From the NCBI RefSeq assembly GCF_000282615.1, contig NZ_AKIY01000296.1:1-38075 (forward strand): DNA of 38,075 nt, in the 5' to 3' direction. Below are positions 1 through 8,107 of this stretch, in pieces; position 1 is the first letter of the stretch; the number at the start of each line of letters is the position of its first letter. Origin of the DNA: Bradyrhizobium sp. YR681 (GTDB lineage Bacteria > Pseudomonadota > Alphaproteobacteria > Rhizobiales > Xanthobacteraceae). The translations under genes and the position numbers were made by a program. The notes beneath the pieces were generated by a model. The model was not told the origin of the DNA and did not search any database. It saw only the letters and a list, made by a program, of their open reading frames with translations.

Positions 1-109
1 GAGCGCGCAAGGCGGCCGCGGCTTGAGCCGCGGGCTGATCTTCAAGCCAGATGGCACGCTGGTCGCCTCGGTGGCGCAGGAAGGCTCGGTGCGCGAGCGC
101 AAAGCCTGA
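1..109 (+). CDS. tesB: acyl-CoA thioesterase II, C-terminal tail (partial)
   Basis: The reading frame entering from the left edge (codons from base 2) ends in TGA at 107-109 and gives about 35 residues. They include GLIFKPDGTLVASVAQEG followed by SVRERKA. This matches the conserved last strand of TesB-type acyl-CoA thioesterases (double hot-dog fold), which end in a form like 'F..DG.LVASVAQEGL.R'. The family hydrolyses fatty acyl-CoA to free acid and CoA in the cytoplasm. Only the tail is present, so no catalytic residue can be checked. tesB beside glnK-amtB is, from memory, a common alphaproteobacterial arrangement; here an 8-kb block lies between them. The call rests on one short motif. Confidence 0.72.
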   Translation, partial: SAQGGRGLSRGLIFKPDGTLVASVAQEGSVRERKA

Positions 110-115
110 TCCGCA

Positions 116-1078
116 TCAGCCGCCCTGCAGACCCGTCGCCTTGATCACCGGTCCCCATTTGAGACGCTCCTGCGTCTCGAACCGGGCAAGGTCCGTCGGC
201 GATCCGCCGGCCGGATCAAATCCCAGCTCTTGCAGCCGCTTCCGCGTCTCGGGCAGCGCCAGCGCCTTGGCGAACTCGCCGTTCAGGAGCTCGATGACGG
301 CCGGCGGCGTGTCGCGCGGCGCGTAGAAGGCATTCCATCCGGCCATCTCGAAATCCGGCACACCCTGCTCGGCGACGGGTTTGACGCCCGGCAGGAGTTC
401 GCTTGGCTTCAGCACGGTGATGCCGAGCGCCTTCAGCTTGCCGTCGTCGATCTGGGTGCGCACCGCCGTGACCGTATCGATCAGCAGCGGCACCTGTCCG
501 CCGAGCACGTCGGTCATCGCGGTCGCCGATCCCTTGTAGGGAACGCCGAACACCGGCGCACCGGTCTTCTCCTTGAGAAACTCGAAGATGACGCGCGCCG
601 TCGTGCTCGGCAGGGCGACGTCGATCCTGTCCGGCCTCGCCTTGGCCGCGGCGATCAGGTCGGCGACGTTGTTGCCGGCGAATGACGGGCTGGCCGAAAT
701 CACCAGCGGCAGCTTGCCGACCAGGATGATCGGGGCGAAATCCTTGTCCGGCGCAAAACCCAGCGCCGGATACATGAACTCGTTCATGGTCTGGGTGGCG
801 TTGGTGCCCATCAGCAGCGTGTAGCCGTCGGGGTCCGAATGCGCCGCCTGCTCGGCGCCGATATTGCCGCCGGCACCGGGCTTGTTCTCGACATAGAAAC
901 GCTGGCCCAGCGTGCGCGACAGATGGTCGGCGAGGTATCGCGCCACGACATCGGTGCCCTGGCCCGCCTGATAGGGAACGATGATCTTGACTGGCCTCGT
1001 CGGATAGGTTTGCGCAAGGCTTGCGCAGCTCCATAGCAGGGCCAGCAATCCCACGGCCCATCTCGCGGATCTCAGCAT
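116..1078 (-). CDS. Bug-family (TctC-like) periplasmic solute-binding protein
   Basis: A 320-residue protein with a Sec signal peptide: a basic start, a hydrophobic core, and likely cleavage after Ala22 (SLA|QTYP). The mature start YPTRPVKIIVPYQAG and the following GTDVVAR and NKPGAGGNIGAE segments are hallmarks of the Bug/TctC family. These proteins bind small carboxylates in the periplasm, usually for tripartite tricarboxylate transporters. No TctA or TctB membrane gene is present, so this is an orphan receptor, as is common for Bug proteins. A GAGGAAAC ribosome site sits just before the ATG. It is the last gene of the minus-strand CoA-ligase operon, 50 bases after the CaiB gene, which suggests it captures the acid that the operon processes. 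The ligand cannot be read from the sequence. Confidence 0.9.
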   Translation of the reverse strand: MLRSARWAVGLLALLWSCASLAQTYPTRPVKIIVPYQAGQGTDVVARYLADHLSRTLGQRFYVENKPGAGGNIGAEQAAHSDPDGYTLLMGTNATQTMNEFMYPALGFAPDKDFAPIILVGKLPLVISASPSFAGNNVADLIAAAKARPDRIDVALPSTTARVIFEFLKEKTGAPVFGVPYKGSATAMTDVLGGQVPLLIDTVTAVRTQIDDGKLKALGITVLKPSELLPGVKPVAEQGVPDFEMAGWNAFYAPRDTPPAVIELLNGEFAKALALPETRKRLQELGFDPAGGSPTDLARFETQERLKWGPVIKATGLQGG

Positions 1079-1128
1079 GATCGTTTCCTCTGGTTCTATT
1101 TATTATGATTGTTGTCTTGATCGCCGTC

Positions 1129-2358
1129 TTATCGCTGCGCGGTGTCCTTCCGTTGCGGCATGACGACGCCGGCGTCGATCAGCCTGTCGATCGTCGCTTC
1201 ATCGAAACCGGCATCCGCCAGAATTTCGCGGGCATGCTCGCCGAAGCGGGGCGGCCGCCGCGTGGTGCTGCCGGGCGTCTCTCCGAGCTTCACGGGAATG
1301 CCGGGGGCCCGATGGCCGTCGCTTTCGACCAGCATGTCGCGATGGGCGACATGGGCTTGCGCGAAGGCCTGCGGCACCGTGTTGACGACGCCGGCGGGAA
1401 CGCCGGCCTGCATCAGCTCGCGGCAAAGCGCGTCCGACTTGAAGCCGGCCAGTGTGCGCTCCAGCTCCGTGCGAAGCGCTGCGACGTGGCGGAGCCGATC
1501 GGCGTTGGTGCGAAAGCGCGAATCATCCAGCAGATCGCCGCGTTTCACCTTCTGGCAGAAGCGGCGAAACTGGCCGTCATTGAGGATGCCGAGGAAAATC
1601 TCGCCGTCAGCGGCGGCGAACTTGTCGTAAGGCGCGATGTTGGGATGCGCGCTGCCGAGCCGGCCGGGCACAGTCCCTGAGCAGATCCAGTTCGCCGCGT
1701 GCGGCACCAGGAGGCCGAGCGCGGTGTCGAACAGCGTCACCTCGACCCGTTGTCCGCGTCCGGTCCGTTCGCGCGCCGCGAGCGCGAGCAGGACGCCCGT
1801 GAGCGCATTGTAGCCGGTGACATAATCGACGATGGGCACACCGACGCGCGTGGCGCCCGAATCCTGCGTGCCGTTGATGCTCATCAGGCCGCACATGGCC
1901 TGGAGCACCGCATCGTAGCCGGGCAGGCCGCCGAGCGGTCCGTCGGCACCGAAGCCCGAGATCGCGCAGTAGATCAAGCGCGGAAAGCGCGCGGACAAAT
2001 GCGCTTCGTAGCCGAGCCCCCAGCGCTCCATCGTGCCCGGCAGGAAATTCTCCACCAGCACGTCGGCATCCTTCAACAGGGCTTCGAGCACTGCGCACCC
2101 GTCGGCACGCGACAGGTCGAGCGCCATGCCGCGCTTGCCGCGATTGACGGCGCCGAAATACGCCGCCTGTCCCGTCGCATCGAAGGGCGGCCCGAGCCCG
2201 CGCGTCTCGTCGCCCGATGGCGGCTCGATCTTGACGATCTCGGCGCCATGATCGGCCAGCATCTGCGTGCATAGCGGCCCCGCCAGCACGCGCGAGAGAT
2301 CGACGACCTTGAGGCCGGTCACCGCTCCGCGCGTGAGATCAGGTGCGGGCATGCTCAT
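1129..2358 (-). CDS. CaiB/BaiF family (class III) CoA-transferase
   Basis: A 409-residue cytoplasmic enzyme of full family length. The N-terminal LKVVDLSRVLAGPLCTQMLAD, the GDETRGLGPPF segment, NRGKRG and LVENFLPGTMERWGLGY are characteristic class III CoA-transferase blocks. The catalytic aspartate expected in the GYDAVLQA motif is Asp149. The family moves CoA between carboxylates through an Asp-CoA thioester; substrates vary (formate/oxalate, carnitine, succinate/benzylsuccinate, mesaconate). The gene starts 18 bases after the MaoC-like gene and precedes the Bug receptor, so it probably exchanges CoA on the same acid the operon activates. An in-frame ATG two codons downstream (2352) is an alternative start. 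Exact substrate unknown. Confidence 0.92.
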   Translation of the reverse strand: MSMPAPDLTRGAVTGLKVVDLSRVLAGPLCTQMLADHGAEIVKIEPPSGDETRGLGPPFDATGQAAYFGAVNRGKRGMALDLSRADGCAVLEALLKDADVLVENFLPGTMERWGLGYEAHLSARFPRLIYCAISGFGADGPLGGLPGYDAVLQAMCGLMSINGTQDSGATRVGVPIVDYVTGYNALTGVLLALAARERTGRGQRVEVTLFDTALGLLVPHAANWICSGTVPGRLGSAHPNIAPYDKFAAADGEIFLGILNDGQFRRFCQKVKRGDLLDDSRFRTNADRLRHVAALRTELERTLAGFKSDALCRELMQAGVPAGVVNTVPQAFAQAHVAHRDMLVESDGHRAPGIPVKLGETPGSTTRRPPRFGEHAREILADAGFDEATIDRLIDAGVVMPQRKDTAQR

Positions 2359-2376
2359 CTCGCCCAGTCGATGTTG

Positions 2377-3516
2377 TCAGCTGCGGCTCGGCAATTCCAC
2401 GATGCCGGTTCCGAGCACGGAGAGCTCGTTGTCCTGGTTGTGGGCTTCCTGCTCGATTTCGACGAGGTGACGGCCGTTCTCGACGAATTTGCGCTTCACC
2501 TTGCCCTTGATGAACAGGATGTCGCCCTCCGGATTATGCCGGCGGATCTTGCAGGTCGCGCGGCGCAGGAAGCCGTCATCGCCCATCCAGTTGGTGAGGT
2601 GATGGGTGAGCCAGGAGCAGCGTTCCGGACCGTAATCATAGGCGCCGGGCGCGCCGACTTCGAGCGCGAATTCCTCTTCCCAGTGCACGCGCTCGGGACA
2701 ATCGGGAATGTTGAAACGGTTCGGGATGCCGAGGCCGCGATGGGCGTCCTGCAGCTTCCAGGCGAGCTTGTTGGCCCGGATGTAGAGACCGCCCCAGCCC
2801 TGGGCATAGGCGATGAAGCCTGTCACCGTCATCGGGCCCTTCAGCATCACCGGCAGCGCCTCGCCTTCGGTGACGTCCTGCCAGTAGCGCGGACGCGAGC
2901 CCTGGATCCGCTCGTCGGCGTAGTGCTTGTAGGCCGCAGCCAGCTCCTCGTCGCTGTAGCGGCGCGGCGCGCGGGCCTTGACCTCCTTGTATTTGGTGCC
3001 CTGGTCGCGCGCGTGGTCGCGCTCGGTCCGGAAGCACCAGCTGTCGGCTTCGGCGACGAGATCGCCCTGCTGGTTGAAGAAGTCGACGTGATAGGTCTGC
3101 TGGATCGCGCGGCCCGCAAAGCGGGTCTGGTGCTCGACGAGGTCCTTCAGCTTCGCTTCGGTCGAGATCACGTCATTGCGCCTGACGGCCTTGTGCCAGG
3201 TCCAGTCCGCGCCCGACCACATCGCGTGGACGCCGGGCATCCCGCCGACATAGCCCGACACGATGCGGCTGGTCGAGAACAGGAAGCTCGGAAGCGCGAT
3301 GATGCCGCCGTAGCTGGACTTGGCGGCGTAGTCGGGATCGCACCACAGCGGGTTGTCGTCGCCGATGCCGTGCGCGTAGTGGCGGATGTTGTCGCGTGTG
3401 GCCTCGTAGCACCAGGGCTCGGCGGTCACGCCGATCGCGACGCCGATGCGCTTGCGCAGATCGTCGAGGCCCTCTTCGGTGATCTTGGGAAATCTGGTTT
3501 CGGTCTTGTCCAGCAT
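2377..3516 (-). CDS. MaoC-like dehydratase (double hot-dog, N-terminal FAS1-type dehydratase domain)
   Basis: A 379-residue protein. Residues about 15-150 resemble the MaoC_dehydrat_N / FAS1-DH domain: HYAHGIGDDNPLWCDPDYA carries the hydratase-like G-D-x-NP pattern and is followed by GGIIALPSFLFST. The second half (from about 200) contains GPMTVTGFIAYAQGWGG and a long C-terminal hot-dog region. Relatives hydrate enoyl-CoA or dehydrate 3-hydroxyacyl-CoA, e.g. mesaconyl-CoA hydratase-like enzymes; the true substrate is unknown. A good ribosome site (GAGAGGAAC) precedes the ATG. The gene lies 15 bases after the CoA ligase and 18 before the CoA-transferase, so co-transcription is likely. Confidence 0.85.
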   Translation of the reverse strand: MLDKTETRFPKITEEGLDDLRKRIGVAIGVTAEPWCYEATRDNIRHYAHGIGDDNPLWCDPDYAAKSSYGGIIALPSFLFSTSRIVSGYVGGMPGVHAMWSGADWTWHKAVRRNDVISTEAKLKDLVEHQTRFAGRAIQQTYHVDFFNQQGDLVAEADSWCFRTERDHARDQGTKYKEVKARAPRRYSDEELAAAYKHYADERIQGSRPRYWQDVTEGEALPVMLKGPMTVTGFIAYAQGWGGLYIRANKLAWKLQDAHRGLGIPNRFNIPDCPERVHWEEEFALEVGAPGAYDYGPERCSWLTHHLTNWMGDDGFLRRATCKIRRHNPEGDILFIKGKVKRKFVENGRHLVEIEQEAHNQDNELSVLGTGIVELPSRS

Positions 3517-3531
3517 GTGACGTTCCTCTCT

Positions 3532-5094
3532 CTAATTCGCGGCTTCTGATTGTCTGGCGGCGAGCTCGCGGTCACGCAGCACCTTGCGGTTGACCTTGCC
3601 GGCCGGCGTCTTCGGCAGCTCCGTGACGAAGCTGACGAGACGCGGATATTCGTGATGGCTGAGGCGCTGGCGCACGACGTCCTGGATCTCGTGCTCGAAG
3701 GACGCATCGCCCGGCCGTTCGGTGACCACGAAGGCCTTCACCACCTGGCCACGTAGAGGATCGGGGACGCCGATGGCGGCGGCCTCGCGCACCTGCGGAT
3801 GCTTCAGGATGGCGTCCTCGATCTCGACGGCGCTCATGGTCCAGCCGGCCGAGATGATGACGTCGTCGGCACGGCCGCCGTGATAGAAGTAGCCGTCTTC
3901 GTCGATGCGTCCGAGGTCCTTGGTCGCGATCCACGCACCGCGGCGCCAGACCTTCAGCTCGCCGGTCACGCCGGGCGCGCAGGGCTGGCCCTCGGCGTCC
4001 TGCACCTCGACGCGGCCGCCAGGGATCGGCTTGCCGAGCGAGCCCGGCTTGACGGTGAAATCGCGCGCGCCGGGATAGCTTACCAGGATCACGCCGATCT
4101 CGGTGGTGCCGTACATGCTGCACACCTGGTGACCGAAGGTGTCGCTGATGAAGGCCGCCGTCTCGCTGTCGATCGGCTCGCCGGTGAACGACATCTTCTC
4201 GAGTGAATAGCGGTAGCGCGACGCAGCGCCGGAGTTGCGCATGATGCGATAATGCGTGGCGGCCGCCGAGATATTGGTGAAGCGGTGCTGCTCGAGCGCG
4301 GCCAGCAGCCGCTCCGGATTGAACTTGCCGGCATAGGCCCCGATGGTGATGCCGAGCGCCAGCGGCGCCAGCGTGCCGTGCCAGAGCCCATGCCCCCAGG
4401 CCGGCGATGACGGGCAGATGAAGCGATCGCCGGGTCGCAGGCCGGTGCCGTACAGCGCCGCGACCATCAGCGTCACGATCGAGCGATGCGTGTGCTTGAC
4501 CGCTTCGGGCAATTCCCGCGTCGTGCCCGACGTGTATTGAAACAGCGCCATCGCATCCGCGGCCGTATCCGCGGTGAAATGCGGCGAGAAGCGCTGCAGT
4601 CCATCCAGGAAGGCCTCGTCGGCCACCACCACCTCGGTGCCGATCCCCGCGAGCGACGGTGCCTTCTCCGCATTCGTCACGACCAGCCGCGGCTTGCAAT
4701 CGTCGACGCGCAGCTTGACGCCGTCGGGCCCGAACAGCGTGAACAGCGGCACGGCAATCGCGCCGGCCTTCATGGTGCCGAACACCGCCACGTAGAAGGC
4801 CCGCGAGGGCTCGAGCATGACCGCGACGCGGTCGCCGGCCTTCACGCCGCGGCTCGCCAGATCATGCGCGAAGCGCGAGGACGCTTCCGCGAGCTCGGCA
4901 AAGCCCAGCACCTCGTCCGGCGCGTCCGCGCGAACGACGATCACGGCCGGATTGGATCGGCCGGCGTGCCGGTCGATGCATTCATGCGCGATGTTCAGCT
5001 GCGCGCGGGTCCCGTCGAACAATTCCCAGAGCTTCTCGGGGGAGAAGATCGTCTGTGCGGCCGCGTAGCTTGTGTAGTCGGTCAGCTTGGTCAT
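3532..5094 (-). CDS. AMP-forming acyl-CoA synthetase (benzoate/medium-chain CoA-ligase like)
   Basis: A protein of 520 residues from the ATG at 5094. An upstream in-frame ATG at 5205 would add 37 residues, but these run through the AT-rich operator region and look non-coding. ANL-superfamily motifs are present: an A3-like TSGTTRELPEAVKHTH, A5 MYGTTEIGV, the hinge region around GGRADDVIISAGWTMSAVEIED, and A10 PKTPAGKVNRK with the catalytic lysine. The enzyme should convert a carboxylic acid, ATP and CoA to acyl-CoA, AMP and PPi. The A3 loop is odd: the usual G-x-P-K after TSGTT reads R-E-L-P-E. It is first in the operon with MaoC, CaiB and Bug genes, and divergent from an IclR regulator. Confidence 0.88.
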   Translation of the reverse strand: MTKLTDYTSYAAAQTIFSPEKLWELFDGTRAQLNIAHECIDRHAGRSNPAVIVVRADAPDEVLGFAELAEASSRFAHDLASRGVKAGDRVAVMLEPSRAFYVAVFGTMKAGAIAVPLFTLFGPDGVKLRVDDCKPRLVVTNAEKAPSLAGIGTEVVVADEAFLDGLQRFSPHFTADTAADAMALFQYTSGTTRELPEAVKHTHRSIVTLMVAALYGTGLRPGDRFICPSSPAWGHGLWHGTLAPLALGITIGAYAGKFNPERLLAALEQHRFTNISAAATHYRIMRNSGAASRYRYSLEKMSFTGEPIDSETAAFISDTFGHQVCSMYGTTEIGVILVSYPGARDFTVKPGSLGKPIPGGRVEVQDAEGQPCAPGVTGELKVWRRGAWIATKDLGRIDEDGYFYHGGRADDVIISAGWTMSAVEIEDAILKHPQVREAAAIGVPDPLRGQVVKAFVVTERPGDASFEHEIQDVVRQRLSHHEYPRLVSFVTELPKTPAGKVNRKVLRDRELAARQSEAAN

Positions 5095-5101
5095 GGCCGG
5101 C

Positions 5102-5129
5102 AAGATACCGACGGCGCGCTGATTGTCAA
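5102..5129 (-). promoter_or_regulatory. candidate sigma-70 promoter for the CoA-ligase operon
   Basis: On the minus strand TTGACA (5129-5124) is followed, after 16 bases, by TATCTT (5107-5102), a good housekeeping-type pair. Transcription would begin only a few bases before the ATG at 5094, implying a very short or absent leader; no clear Shine-Dalgarno precedes that ATG. The -35 box overlaps an attgtc half-site repeated in the neighbouring palindrome, so regulator binding could control it directly. Confidence 0.4.
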
Positions 5130-5140
5130 ATAGCACTATT

Positions 5141-5158
5141 AATTGTATATAGACAATT
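5141..5158. promoter_or_regulatory. AT-rich palindrome, candidate IclR operator
   Basis: AATTGT-atatag-ACAATT is a perfect inverted repeat with 6-base arms. Reading gacaat (5152-5157) with attgtc (5122-5127) gives a second, wider inverted pair. It lies in the divergent gap between the CoA-ligase operon and the IclR-type gene, in a sharply AT-rich patch of an otherwise GC-rich region. The size and position fit an operator for the adjacent regulator; binding is inferred. Confidence 0.5.
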
Positions 5159-5280
5159 AAACACGAGGCGCTCCGGAGCCGGCCTTGCGGGCGCGGCGGG
5201 CGCACAGATCAAGGCAATGCCGGCGCCGCCGCGACGCGACGGTGTTGTTGCGCTCCGGCCGCTGTTGTACCGATACGATC

Positions 5281-6060
5281 ATGCCGAATGCCAAATCACC
5301 CCGCGTCCGTGCCGTCCCCGCGGTCACGCGCGCCGTCGCCATCCTCCGCCTGCTCAGCCGCAGCCCGGCGCCGCAGAGTCTCAAGACGATTGCGGAGACG
5401 CTCGACCTGGTGCCGAGCACTGCGTTGCACATCGTGCGCGCGCTGCTGGCGGAAGATCTGCTCCAGGTCGATGCGCAGACCAAGCGCTACAGCCTCGGCG
5501 TCGGCATGCTGCCGCTGGCGCGGGCCGTGCTGGAGAACGCCGCCGACTTTCCCAGCCTGATGCGGCCGAAGCTCGAGGAGATTTCAAGCCGCTACGGCGT
5601 CATGGCGATCGGCGTCGAGGTGCCTGATCTGGACAACATGATCGTCGTCGCGCTGGCGCGCAGCCAGGCGCCGGTGCGGCTTCACGTCGACATCGGAAGC
5701 CGTTTCCCGGCATTGATCAGCGCCACCGGCCGCTGCGTCGCCGCCTTCAGCGGCCAGCCGGAGAAGGAGATCGAGAAGCGCTTTCGCCTGCTGCGCTGGC
5801 ACAACGCGCCGACCTTCGAGGCCTGGCGCAAGGAAGTCGATCAGGTGCGCAAGCAGGGTTTCAGCATCGATCGCGGCAATTACATTGCCGGCGTGACGAT
5901 CGTTGCCGTGCCGGTGCTGAACACGAAGGGGACGATCACGCACACGATCGCGGCGGTCGGCCTCGGCAGCCAGCTCGATCGCGCAACCTCACTGGCGCTG
6001 GCGCGCGACATGCGCGCTGTTGCGCAAGAGATCGCCGCACAATTGGCGATTCACGCCTGA
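5281..6060 (+). CDS. IclR family transcriptional regulator
   Basis: A protein of 259 residues from the ATG at 5281. The open frame extends upstream but that part is arginine-rich and implausible. The N-terminal winged helix-turn-helix (about residues 10-75) shows VTRAVAILRLLSR, LKTIAETLDLVPSTALHIVRALLAEDLL and YSLGVGMLPLA, the classic IclR order. The effector domain follows, with the family motif SATGRCVAAFSG and the C-terminal GYxIDRGNYIAGVTIVAVPV-like block. IclR proteins sense small organic acids and control neighbouring catabolic operons. Being divergent from the CoA-ligase operon across a palindrome makes that operon the likely target. The 3' end overlaps the convergent GYF_2 gene by 10 bases. 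Confidence 0.9.
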   Translation: MPNAKSPRVRAVPAVTRAVAILRLLSRSPAPQSLKTIAETLDLVPSTALHIVRALLAEDLLQVDAQTKRYSLGVGMLPLARAVLENAADFPSLMRPKLEEISSRYGVMAIGVEVPDLDNMIVVALARSQAPVRLHVDIGSRFPALISATGRCVAAFSGQPEKEIEKRFRLLRWHNAPTFEAWRKEVDQVRKQGFSIDRGNYIAGVTIVAVPVLNTKGTITHTIAAVGLGSQLDRATSLALARDMRAVAQEIAAQLAIHA

Positions 6061-6920
6061 GGGATCGTGCCGCGCTCGACGATCACGAATTGCGTCGTGC
6101 CCCAGGCAAAGTACCAGCGCAGCAGCCACGGAATCGGAATGATGAAAAGACATCCGAGACTGAAGGCGACGGTGCGCCAAAGCAGATCAAGACCGGTGGC
6201 CGTGAAGATCATCTCGCGGCGCGTGCCGCCGACGTGGCGGCAAATCCAGCGCGTCCACGCGGCCATGGCCCAGGCCCAGCCGATGATCGTGAACACGGAG
6301 AGGAATGTCAGGACCTGCCAGCCGATGAAGCCCCAGACGCTGCCGGTGAAATTCATCTGCATCGGCTGACCGTTCGAGCTGATATTGGCGACCACCCAGC
6401 GAAGGAGCATCCAGGACAGGACGGCCTGGATCAGTATCCCGAAGATCTGGAGGATGCCGTCGATAAGGCCCAGATGGCCCGCCAGTCCCATCCCGACGAA
6501 AACGTACCAGACGTCGCCGACCTGACCGGTGAAGGCGAGGTTTGGCCGCTGCGGAACGTGCATGCGCGGGAAGAGCCAGCGATAATATCCTGTCCCGGTC
6601 CAGGGCGACGGAATCACCAGCAGACTGCCGATTATCAGCAGAATCCACCATCCCAGGAACGACCAGACCGGCAGGTCCACGGATAGCGGACCTCCGCCGG
6701 GGCCGCCCGGGCTGCCATCGATGGTCAGGGATGGCGGCATCGCGGCGCCGGGGATGAGACCCGGCACCTCGCCGGCCTTCTGCCAGCCTGCCATCCCTTC
6801 CGCCCAGACCAGCGTGTCGGCGCGCACGGTGCCCCGGGCGATCAGGTCGCGAAACTGGGATTCGGGAAACGGACCTTGCTGCTGGCCGCCGGATGCGTGA
6901 AACCAGATTCGGTTCGACAT
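6051..6920 (-). CDS. GYF_2-DUF898 membrane protein, copy A
   Basis: A 289-residue protein. Residues 1-55 form a GYF_2 (DUF4339) module: WFHASGGQQQGPFPESQF then TLVWAEGMAGWQKAGEVPGL. Such modules are thought to bind proline-rich peptides or act as sensor add-ons. A Gly/Pro linker follows, then from about residue 88 a membrane region with roughly five hydrophobic helices, amphipathic RPNLAFTG and NFTGSVWGFIGW repeats, and GGTRREMIFTATGLDLLWR. This resembles the DUF898 (YjgN) family of inner-membrane proteins of unknown function. It lies 27 bases behind a paralogue of the same design and is probably co-transcribed with it. No function can be assigned. Confidence 0.75.
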   Translation of the reverse strand: MSNRIWFHASGGQQQGPFPESQFRDLIARGTVRADTLVWAEGMAGWQKAGEVPGLIPGAAMPPSLTIDGSPGGPGGGPLSVDLPVWSFLGWWILLIIGSLLVIPSPWTGTGYYRWLFPRMHVPQRPNLAFTGQVGDVWYVFVGMGLAGHLGLIDGILQIFGILIQAVLSWMLLRWVVANISSNGQPMQMNFTGSVWGFIGWQVLTFLSVFTIIGWAWAMAAWTRWICRHVGGTRREMIFTATGLDLLWRTVAFSLGCLFIIPIPWLLRWYFAWGTTQFVIVERGTIPQA

Positions 6921-6947
6921 CTGTTCGTGATCCGCGACCGGCAGGAC

Positions 6948-7859
6948 TTACATGCGCGCCGCCGCGCCGCGCGGAGCGAGCTCGGTCACCGACGCGAACC
7001 AGTTCATGATCCAGCGATACACCCACGGAATCGGGATGATGAGGCTGCACAGGATCGCGGCCACGATTCCGCGCCAGAGAATGTCGAGACCGCTGCCCTT
7101 GAAGATGATCTCACGACGTGTGCCCTCGATGCTGCGGCAGAACCAGCGCATCTGCGCCGCGGCCACCCAGGCCCAGCCGATGATGGTGATGATCGAGATC
7201 GCAAACAGCAGATTCCAGCCGACATAGGCCCAGACCGAGCCGGAGAAGCTGAGACCGAGCGGCTGCTCGTTGGAGGCGAGGTTCGCGATCATCCATTTGA
7301 TCAGCAGCCAGTAGAGAACGATCTGCACGATGAACAGCAGATTGCTCAGCAGCGCGCTGCCGATGAAGCCGATCACGATCGCCAGAACGATGAAGCCGAA
7401 GAACCAGGGCACCAGCGTCATCGCATTGCCGGTGAAGCTGAGGTTGGGTCGCCCCGGAACCTTCACGCAGGGCACGATCCATCTCATGTACCAGACGAAC
7501 AGCCACGGCACCGGAATGACGAAGCACGAGCCGATCAGCAACACGAGCGTGCGCCAGACGAAGTCCCAGATGCCGAAATCGACCGCCAGCGTTCCGCCGC
7601 CGGCACCACTGGCGTAGCCCGCGCCGGCATAACCGCCGGAGCCCATCATCGGCGGTCCGCCCGCCGGGAGGATCGGCGGCGCACCGCCGCCGCTGCTGAT
7701 CAGACCGGGGATTTCGACGGCCTTCTGCCAGCCGGCCATGCCCTCGGACCAGACCAGCGTATCCGGGCGCACAATCCCTTGCGCGACCAGGTCGCGGAAT
7801 TGCCCCTCCGGATAGGGCCCCTGCTGCTTGCCCTCGGATGCGTAGAACCAACTCGCCAT
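6948..7859 (-). CDS. GYF_2-DUF898 membrane protein, copy B
   Basis: A 303-residue paralogue of the next gene downstream, with the same architecture. An N-terminal GYF_2 module (WFYASEGKQQGPYPEGQF, then TLVWSEGMAGWQKAVEIPGL) is followed by a Gly/Pro-rich linker (about 60-95) and a multi-helix membrane domain. That domain carries RPNLSFTGNAMTLVPW, LSFSGSVWAYVGWNLL and GTRREIIFKGSGLDILWRG. The repeated 'F(S/T)G' turns within one protein suggest internal duplication of a short membrane unit. A strong ribosome site (GAGGGGGAC) precedes the ATG, so this gene leads the two-gene unit. It is divergent from glnK across about 250 bases. Function unknown; DUF898 assignment is by memory of the family. Confidence 0.75.
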   Translation of the reverse strand: MASWFYASEGKQQGPYPEGQFRDLVAQGIVRPDTLVWSEGMAGWQKAVEIPGLISSGGGAPPILPAGGPPMMGSGGYAGAGYASGAGGGTLAVDFGIWDFVWRTLVLLIGSCFVIPVPWLFVWYMRWIVPCVKVPGRPNLSFTGNAMTLVPWFFGFIVLAIVIGFIGSALLSNLLFIVQIVLYWLLIKWMIANLASNEQPLGLSFSGSVWAYVGWNLLFAISIITIIGWAWVAAAQMRWFCRSIEGTRREIIFKGSGLDILWRGIVAAILCSLIIPIPWVYRWIMNWFASVTELAPRGAAARM

Positions 7860-8107
7860 GGAACGTCCCCCTCAAACATACTTTTGTACCGGCCGGGACG
7901 CTTCGGTTCACCGCATCCATGCCAAAAACGCATTGTGAATGATGTACGGATGCCCTGTACAGAGGCGGCCGTTCACATCACCGCCCCTGGCCAAACGTTT
8001 TTCCGCTTCAACCTGCAAGTTTTTTATGCCATGTGCCCGGAAAGATGCCAGATTGACGCTGCGCCGGGGACATACGGCGTGCGCATCCCCGGGGAATAGG
8101 CCTGACC

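Noticed and set aside
1105..2274. Long plus-strand frames opposite the CaiB/BaiF gene
   Set aside because: They are antisense shadows of a high-GC gene with clear family motifs on the minus strand.
5095..5205. N-terminal extension of the CoA ligase to an ATG at 5205
   Set aside because: The added residues are encoded by the AT-rich operator/promoter region and do not resemble the family.
7985..8065. Sigma-54 promoter for glnK copy 1
   Set aside because: TGGCCAAACG and CCGGAAAGATGCC fragments lack the correct -12 half or the -24 half; no acceptable match with exact spacing was found.
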